64,000 nucleotides of DNA from Baylisascaris procyonis (taxonomy: Eukaryota; Nematoda; Chromadorea; Rhabditida; Ascarididae). The notes beneath the pieces are model-generated. The model saw nothing but the letters and a program-made list of their open reading frames with translations. It ran no database searches and was not told where the DNA came from. The number at the start of each line of letters is the position of its first letter. Position 1 is the stretch's first letter. The translations under genes were made by a program, and so were the position numbers. The stretch lies in NCBI GenBank assembly GCA_037389465.1, contig JAZARR010000059.1:1408501-1472500 (forward strand), given 5' to 3'. Positions 56,900 to 64,000 of the stretch are shown piece by piece.

Positions 56900-58130
56900 A
56901 AATGCAAAGCTAATATGGGAATTTCTAAAACCACCTTGGAGACTCACCAAGAATAGCACCAATTTGAAGCTTGTCTGTCAAATGAGGTGATCGCAGGAAA
57001 TAAGATGTCGCTGTCCGCAAGTGAAATGAGATTTCAGGAATTCGTTTTACATGTTGAAATCTCTTTTAGGCATCGTACCTCTTGAGAATTGTTTATGCGG
57101 AATGTTTTTTTACTCTCGTCATGATAAATTAGCTGCGGACATAACAAATTGCTTCTGCCGGATGCTTGCAGCCCTTTGATGTGGTCCACTCAGATAGAAT
57201 CTTTCTATAATGGTATGAAGAGGGATAAATTCGAAAATATCGCTACTACGATCACCGAAGCGAACTCTGTAAGGATTAATGGCCACTTTTGAGGGAATAA
57301 AGCTTAGTGCTTAAGAATAAAGTAAAAGTTGATTATATAGTGCAATTTGTGATCGAAGACCATAAAAAATTTCTGTTCTGCTAAAAACTGAGTCCCATCA
57401 TAAACGGGTCCAGTTGCAACTATTCGGAACTTGCCTCGTGCACTTTCATTGAATTTGTCACCTGTCGAACATGAATGAAAACTGCATTTAGTTCACCAGG
57501 TGCACTTTACATTCTTCTTTTTCATGCCTTCTTTCCTGCTATCCATATAGTCGTTTAGCGGAATTCGATGAACATGCGGTCCACGTGTGAGCATTAGATT
57601 TTTGATTTTACTGACTATTGAAATAAAGCGTAACGACGATGTAAAGATTTCCAGCATTTTATGCAATGCTTGTTCCTTGTTCCTTGAATGTGGCGATATG
57701 GGGGAGGGAAAAGCATTGGTCGAACGTTGGATTTCCGAATGCTAACTCTTATTAATACCGTTATGCAACCTGGGATATTTAGTTACAATGGCTAATATAT
57801 TCACAACTTTGAAAATCACGAGATCGATTACCATGGACAGTTGGTTAGTTGAACATTTCTGTTCAGTATTGTAAGTTATATCATTTTGGTAGTAATTCTG
57901 TATTTGAACGCTTTCCTGCATAAGGTTATAATGTAGCAGATGAGTGGATCCTCTTAACTTTTGACTTCTTGCTCGAACGCTCTTTAATATGCAACATTTG
58001 TAACAATGCCTCTCATTCTTTAGTTACCCCTTGACTTTAATAAGTATAACTTTATAACTGGACGGCTGTTGTATGCAGATGGGTGCTTCTCGCAGCCATT
58101 TGCTCAGTGCTCCAGGCTAGTTCTGAACGC
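56900..58130. other. No confident gene
   Basis: Only short open frames and no repeat recognised. Possibly intron of the Cys-rich gene. Confidence 0.3.
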
Positions 58131-58208
58131 TTGTGGTTTTACTTCATGTACTTGTTTTCCGACCTGTCCATCTAAAACTATATGTTTACATTTTGATGCT
58201 CGCTGATA

Positions 58209-58559
58209 ATGTCCAGCAGCTGTTCACTACCGAGAGGAAAAGTGAAGCAAAGGGTCAGGTTGAAGATGAATGCGAAACAGCTGAGACAAAACGGACTGCA
58301 AAATTTACGTGGCCAAATCGAAAGGAAATTTTCGGATGCAGATATCCATCTACCGGAAAACTTAGAAGAATGTATCCATATAACTATTTTACCACACAAT
58401 TCGAAAGAAAACCGTGAAAGGCAGAATGCTGATGTGGTTACTGAAGAGATTTCATTTGAGAAACACTTTCCAGCCATCTATAAGAATGTCCTTCTAATTT
58501 TTAAACGACACAACAGTAAAATATGTGATATCAGAAGTCATTTACAGTCACTTCTTTGA
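58209..58559 (+). CDS. Uncertain plus-strand frame, possible frameshifted remnant
   Basis: Two overlapping plus frames both look coding-like: 58190-58330 in one phase (L-F-T-T-E-R-K-S-E-A-K-G-Q) and 58300-58559 in another (D-A-D-I-H-L-P-E-N-L-E-E-C-I-H-I-T and H-F-P-A-I-Y-K-N-V-L). Each is convincing over a different part. This suits either a frameshifted pseudogene or chance. No domain recognised. Confidence 0.22.
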   Translation: MSSSCSLPRGKVKQRVRLKMNAKQLRQNGLQNLRGQIERKFSDADIHLPENLEECIHITILPHNSKENRERQNADVVTEEISFEKHFPAIYKNVLLIFKRHNSKICDIRSHLQSLL

Positions 58560-58635
58560 TTGTTACAACAATAAAACTGTTTACGGAAATAGCAGTAACT
58601 GACTCACAAAACAATATCAGCATCCCTGCCATGTT

Positions 58636-58650
58636 GGGAGGGGGTGGGGG
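58636..58650 (+). other. Short G-rich tract
   Basis: G3-A-G5-T-G5; could form a G-quadruplex if a G5 run splits. Confidence 0.4.
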
Positions 58651-58659
58651 ATCAACTTC

Positions 58660-61600
58660 AAATTATACTTCGACTTTGATTAAACTCTTTCAGCAGCTAG
58701 AGGCTTATAGCCATTGGGACCTCTTCGACGCTAAACGATCTAGACAGACGCAAATGATAAGCACTCTTCATGTATTTCGTGTGCAAAGGCCTAAAAATAC
58801 TCACTATCCGTGTTATATACCCAATTCACCACTCGCAAAAAATTTAACAATAAGATTTAGTGGTATAATCGTTGACACATTCCAGATCTATGGTCTCTAT
58901 CATTTTGATTTACCAGTTTCTAGGTGGGTTTTGCACGCTGAAATCATATGCGCTTGTGCTATAATTAAGCGACCATTAAAATACGCAACGTAAAAGCAAT
59001 TCCGTGAGGATGAGCGAGCATTCCTTGATAAATCGACAGCTGTTGGCAGACGTTGATCATCTAAGGGTGAGAGGCTTCTCTCCTTGTCTACTGTACTATT
59101 CATAAAACCTTCTCGTGCATTTCGATGACGCTTTCGGTTGCAACAGATATGTCTGGCCACAGCATGAGCAGCACGGTGATGAGAAGCGGTGCATGGAATG
59201 GGGGTGGAACGGAGGGTATGTGTGCGTAACTAGTTGTTGAAGGAGGGCTACACCACATGCGGGTATTGAGTGTGTCGTTGTGGAATGAAGTGAGCCAATG
59301 AGCCACAGGGATTGGTTCGATGTTTGTTGTTGAATTTCCGCTGATTGGAGGAATGGCGCTCTTATGTCTGCGTCTGTGTACGCGTGAATTTCTGTCTGCC
59401 AAGCGTTTCAACTACATAACTGCTGAAGAAATTAGAGTCACAAAATTTGATTGGTATTGGGTGGATTTCCGATACCAACGCTCAAGCTGATCCATCAATT
59501 TTGCAAGGAATCATGGTCACTTGAAAGTGCTTAGAAACATTCATGCATTTTACAACTGCTAGGGATTTCATTTCGCACAAATCGGGTCACAAAGAACAGA
59601 TTTTTTGCAGACGATTTGTCCAGGCATTTAGAACAGCCAAAATATGATTGTATTGTTGCGCACTGTTTATTATTTTCCGGCGATTCGTCAAACTGGTTGG
59701 TAAGGTCAGCGAAAGCGCAGAACGTATACCGCGTTAGTTTCTGTGGCATCACATGCACCCCATTGAGCGGACGGGCGTGAATCACGACCCGGCCGATTGC
59801 AAAATACATCCAAATTTTTGAATGTCTTCCTGTAACTTGTTTAGAAGTTGATGTATAAAACTGAAATGCTGATACAATATGTCATCCCACTGTTGCATTA
59901 TGCTCAGCAAATTTTGTCACACTAGGCTCAGTCGCTCTCGATCAGATGGGTAGGTGGACGGATACGCACATCTTCATAAGTGCAGTGCTATCGTGGTCGA
60001 TCAGTCAGAAAAGAACGCGATTTGATCTTGTATAATATTGTATAATACACACACACATCCCATATAACATCGTGCCTCGAGGAGCAGCAGGTCAAGGTGA
60101 GAGAGACTCAATTTCTGCAGATGAAGTACGTTTTGTCTTCCTATTTGCCATTTAGCTGATCGCACAGAAAGCAATGTAAAGCCGCCATCCGTTTGTTGCC
60201 GTTAGAGATGCTAATGGCAAGGAAATTAACGCCACCAGATCAGAAGTCTAGGTTGTTTGGAGGCAACCGACTTATTACACTTAAAGGCTACCTTCGTTGA
60301 GGCTACCTGCTTGGATACTCAGTTGCTTATACGCTTTGTGGTTGCGTGGTGCAAGTGTGATGACATCAGCGTTTGATTTTCGGCACATATGCGTATTTTA
60401 TCACGTAGCTGTTAGTATCGCTCAGCGTAATTTTTATTTTTTGTGGGTGCATTGCTGAAGTGAATGTTTTATGATTATCGTGAATTTACAGTGTTCATAA
60501 ATCGTAGCAAGTGGAAAAACGCGCCAGGGAAGCTGCGCACTTTTGCATTCTAGTTACCTAACCACCAAATTACACCCCCTCCTCCCTCCAACGAATATTA
60601 AACATGTAAAGCAACGCTTTCATATCTTTACTAACCGGATTGCTAGCACGAATCTGCAGAAAGGTTTTTTTTTTCGCTACTCAATTGGTAAGAATGCAAA
60701 GTTCAAAAAAAAAATGCAAATTGTAATCTAGTGCTGCGACGAGTAGGAATGACTTATCACCGAAAAACGGAAATGTCATGTCTTGTCGGAAAAGAAGATA
60801 TTCGAAATGGAGTTTTATCAATAACACACCAAAAAGTACATGAAAAACGTTTCGGCAGGTTATGAGTGGAATTCTTCATAACAACTCAATGCCTTTTTGT
60901 GATAGCGTGAAATACTGACTTCAGAAAATGTTGGTACTAGAATGTTGTTCTATTACGAGTAATGAATGTGCTCAACGAATAAATCTAAGGGATTACAAAA
61001 TGAGAAATATTACACTAACAAATTTTTGCTCAAATGAATGCTAATTTCATTCTCCGTTGACAATTCCTTGAGTTCTCGATACGTCCTTCTACGCTCATCT
61101 CGTCATAAACGAAATATAGCGTTCGAGACTCAACTTTTTATGTGCAAACATCAAGCACTATTGAATATATTCTTGGAAGTGTATTATGCAGACGGATGCA
61201 TTCTTACTGCAATACTACATGAGCAATAAATAAATTTATTGGTCTCAGCATTGTTTATGCAAAATTATGCGAACATTTACGGAATCAATTTGTGCCAGAA
61301 GAGAGAATATACCAAAAATGTTTTATTCTCATTATCGGCACTTCAGTGGACTGGACTTGTCAGTGAAATGATATTCCTGTGAAAAACTGTTTTGCATTAT
61401 TTGAAGTGGATTAGATGCTAAAGATCGCCTCATTTTTAATATACCACAATGCAGTCACATTTATCGATAACGTCAATCTGTCGCAACGTGTTATTTGGCT
61501 GTAGATAGTGTGCTGATATACATTATTGATCGTTTGAAAGGATTCGTTAACAGCAATAGGCGCACATATCTTTAATGCTCAATATACAAAGCTATCATTG

Positions 61601-62770
61601 TTGACTGTTTATCTTTTAAACATCTTGTTTAATTAGCGTTAACGTGAGAATTATCGCAACTGATAAGCTTTGTATGAAAGATCCTTGCAGAGTTAGTCTT
61701 TTGCAAAACATTCCTTATAATCGTGAGAATATTTAAAGAATTGAAACGAGGGGGGATTTTATAATATTAACTCACTTGTGCTGTCAATTGGTGAATTGAA
61801 GAGGTTTGATTGGCTTTGATAATTTGATAACGTTTTTGCAAATCGACCCATATTTCGCACCTTTTTTAAATTAGACAGTTTATCGACCTATGCGGAATCA
61901 ATTTATGATTCGATGTGCAAATGAGTACGCAAGGTGTATTGGTTGTGGAAGTCATGAAAGGTGATCCTTGACACGGACAATTTCCTCTCAAATTGTTCAG
62001 TGCCTTTGTTCGATCGCTGTCCACTTCCTTGAGACGTCAATTATAGCTGAAAATAGTCTCATGAAATGGGTGTATTATCTATGAAGCTGGTAACGGTATG
62101 TGGAAAAGGGTAGCAAAGTGGCGATAGCAATCTTTTTAGGGATCCATTGAAAATTTACCAATACTAATATCGTCGTAGCCATCTTTTAGGGTATAAAATA
62201 AAAGTGAAGGATTTTTTTTGATTTCAGTTTTTTAAGCGAATGATTTTTCGTCGTAATGGTGGCTAGTGTATGGATAAATCGTGTTTCTGCTGGATATTTG
62301 TTAATGAAATTAGATTCAAAATGAGAAAACTTTGATTTCTAAAAAGTTTTACAAAACGCAGCAGATTAGATGGAATACTGGTAAACATATTTGCTGTACA
62401 AGGAAAACATTGATGTTCTCGTTGTATTGCCTTCTTTCACTTCTGTGCTTCTAATGAAAATACCATATCCAGAGTAAGAGATTTCCTCGTGATTACTAAA
62501 TTTCTCTGATATACTGCCATGTAATCTCGATTGAATTGACCGAATAAATGGTTTATAGGGTTTTCACTTCAAAAAGAAAAAAAAAAAACCTTTGAATGTA
62601 TCGTATCTTTAGCCTCTTCTATTATCTATATTCGTGTACTGTTGATTCGTACAACGGAGCGGAAATGTTCATGTAACAAATTGTTGCGAGTTATCAATTT
62701 AATGGCGTTGTACTTACGCTCCATCGACCTTTACTGAAAGCATCGTTGAAGTCGAGCGTAATATTGTTGC
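58660..62770. other. Mostly unassigned
   Basis: Minus frames at 59100-59411 (contains P-L-L-I-T-V-L-L-M-L-W) and 59531-59809 (contains R-V-V-I-H-A-R-P and C-S-K-C) are open and somewhat coding-like. They have no fixed splice sites. If the downstream exons are a degenerin, V-V-I-H-A-R would resemble an R-V-V-I-H strand, but the exon order would be wrong, so they are not assigned. Confidence 0.25.
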
Positions 62771-62775
62771 CTTTA

Positions 62776-63614
62776 TTATTGAAATTTTCTATCGTATATT
62801 GAATGGTGCACGTAAAGAGCATCATCGATGAATAGCAGCATATACAATTTTTGCAATGCTTTTGTAATGCTCACATTAACCATCTTATGAGATGCTATAA
62901 AAGCGATAATTGTCATCAAGAACGGCGTAGTGCAAGCGTCGTCTGTTACCGAGTCCGCCACCAATTTTTTAAGGTTCGAATGAGATCTTAGCCTCGACAA
63001 AGGTCATTTTACCTCGATACAACCTAGATTAGCTTGAAAGGGAATCTTCAAGAGAGTCGCGCTGGAGGCGATGCCCTCAGCAGATGCACTGGAAGGTAAA
63101 GAATAATCCATAAAATGGAAAACCAACTAGTGGTAATGCTTAGAGATTTTCTCCACCTTTAAATGCCCATACTCTCTTTGAAGTCCAGATATCAAGGTCA
63201 TTGGTATGAAGGATCATAAAAAATGTTTTACATTTTACCATCATATTTTTAAGTTCTTTGTGGTTCTGCAGTTGAAACTTCCTGACAAACAGATTTACCC
63301 AAACGGCGCTATCATCTGCTGTGAGAGATTTCCTGTTTCCTCTTGAGCAAGCATAAAAACGCTTGATCTTTCTCAGGGCATTATGATCACTGGTTTTCGT
63401 GATGCGCATCCATCAGAGGTTAGCAGGCAGTGGCAAGTTGCCTATAAGTAAATGAACTGACTAACACCTTCAATGCAAAAAGACTACTACAGTTTATACA
63501 ATAAAAGGTACTCACTGATCGTCTTGATGATAGAATTATCGCTGTTCGTATTTGTCGCAACTGTTGCCCCTCATCCTTTCTTCTTGTGGATAATATATAT
63601 TTGTGATAAAACAA
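62776..63614 (-). CDS. Group of candidate exons at the right edge, unrecognised
   Basis: Minus strand: a frame ending in a strong GTGAGT donor near 63514 (R-T-A-I-I-L-S-S-R-R-S); a frame at 63140-63409 (SLTADDSAVWVNLFVRKF); and a strong GTAAGT donor near 62720 after D-F-N-D-A-F-S-K-G-R-W-S. D-x-x-x-W-V-N loosely recalls the start of SMP lipid-transfer domains (E-Syt, TEX2), but the match is too short to rely on. Boundaries are approximate. Confidence 0.22.
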
Positions 63615-64000
63615 GAATGTCCTCCAAATGAAATGAATATTCCTCCCACAAATTGAGGCATATTATCGGAACAATATAATTATCATTGACGTGAAAGATT
63701 TATTGTCGTTCGAAATTCGTGTTGTGCAAATGTGCACATTTTCCACACCATCTGTTCGTCCTCAATTATTGCCTTTTGGCAGGCATTTGCACTCTTTTTC
63801 GACCCGTTGAATCTTGACGGTAACCTCACATACGGCGAAATGTCACCACAATGCAGTTTACAAGTCCAAATTTATAAAATCACTCGCTGATGTCGAGCAG
63901 TAACTCGCTTCATATTATTCGCATATTACAACGCGGCTCTAAAAATCGTCGTCCGCGAAATTCAAATCGTATAACCACATCCTCGCGGAATAGAAACGAA

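Noticed and set aside
59531..59809. R-V-V-I-H strand as support for a degenerin gene
   Set aside because: On the minus strand it would come before the finger-region exon at 56.7 kb, the wrong order for one DEG/ENaC gene. No splice sites fixed.
1..64000. CRISPR arrays, bacterial operons, phage or plasmid features
   Set aside because: The sequence is eukaryotic, with spliced genes. No regularly spaced repeat array or prokaryotic gene organisation was seen.

Overview
The window looks like nuclear DNA of a nematode, most likely a clade V strongylid (hookworm or barber-pole-worm type). It is AT-rich, with short exons (16-400 bp) in mostly long introns, TTTCAG-type splice acceptors and scattered retroelement debris. 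It is not bacterial: there are no operons, ribosome-binding sites or long single-exon genes, and most long open frames are shadows or intron read-through. The species assignment is inference.

Two protein-coding genes can be reconstructed exon by exon, both on the minus strand. The first (about 7.5-24.9 kb) encodes an ER-lumenal multi-thioredoxin-fold protein of the TXNDC11 (EFP1) family. About 15 exons were placed, with reading phases closing across most junctions. Exons run from an N-terminal thioredoxin fold at 24.4-24.9 kb to a coiled-coil tail at 7.5 kb, with an AATAAA signal at 7371-7376. Both positions where thioredoxin domains carry active-site cysteines are degenerate (W-N-L-D-S and W-H-G-P-S). 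The second gene (about 40.6-48.8 kb) encodes an ER glycerol-3-phosphate acyltransferase of the GPAT3/GPAT4 family (nematode acl-4/acl-5 type). All acyltransferase motifs are present, and an acidic, serine-rich C-terminal tail is spread over three small exons.

At the left edge (854-2748) lies a young, internally deleted Ty3/Gypsy-type LTR retrotransposon, also on the minus strand. It has two 270-bp LTRs with 4 mismatches, a perfect 5-bp target duplication, a primer-binding site and a polypurine tract. Only a gag fragment joined to the integrase C-terminus remains inside. It sits in one copy of an older dispersed repeat whose other copy is at 3.1 kb.

Region by region: 0-0.76 kb nothing identified; 0.76-3.2 kb retroelement and repeat; 3.2-7.3 kb hairpin-rich GC island and mostly non-coding DNA; 7.4-24.9 kb TXNDC11-like gene; 25-33 kb scattered exon-like frames of one or more unrecognised minus-strand genes; 33-40.5 kb repeat-rich DNA (purine/pyrimidine switch, SINE-like copy, TA microsatellite); 40.5-48.8 kb GPAT gene, with a second SINE-like copy and a tRNA-like fragment in its introns; 49-52.5 kb intergenic; 52.6-53.4 kb a small plus-strand gene; 53.5-57 kb Cys-rich exons that may belong to a DEG/ENaC-type channel; 57-64 kb mostly non-coding with a few exon-like frames. 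No rRNA, convincing intact tRNA, CRISPR or operon was seen. Both reconstructed genes encode ER proteins, but nothing in the sequence links their functions.
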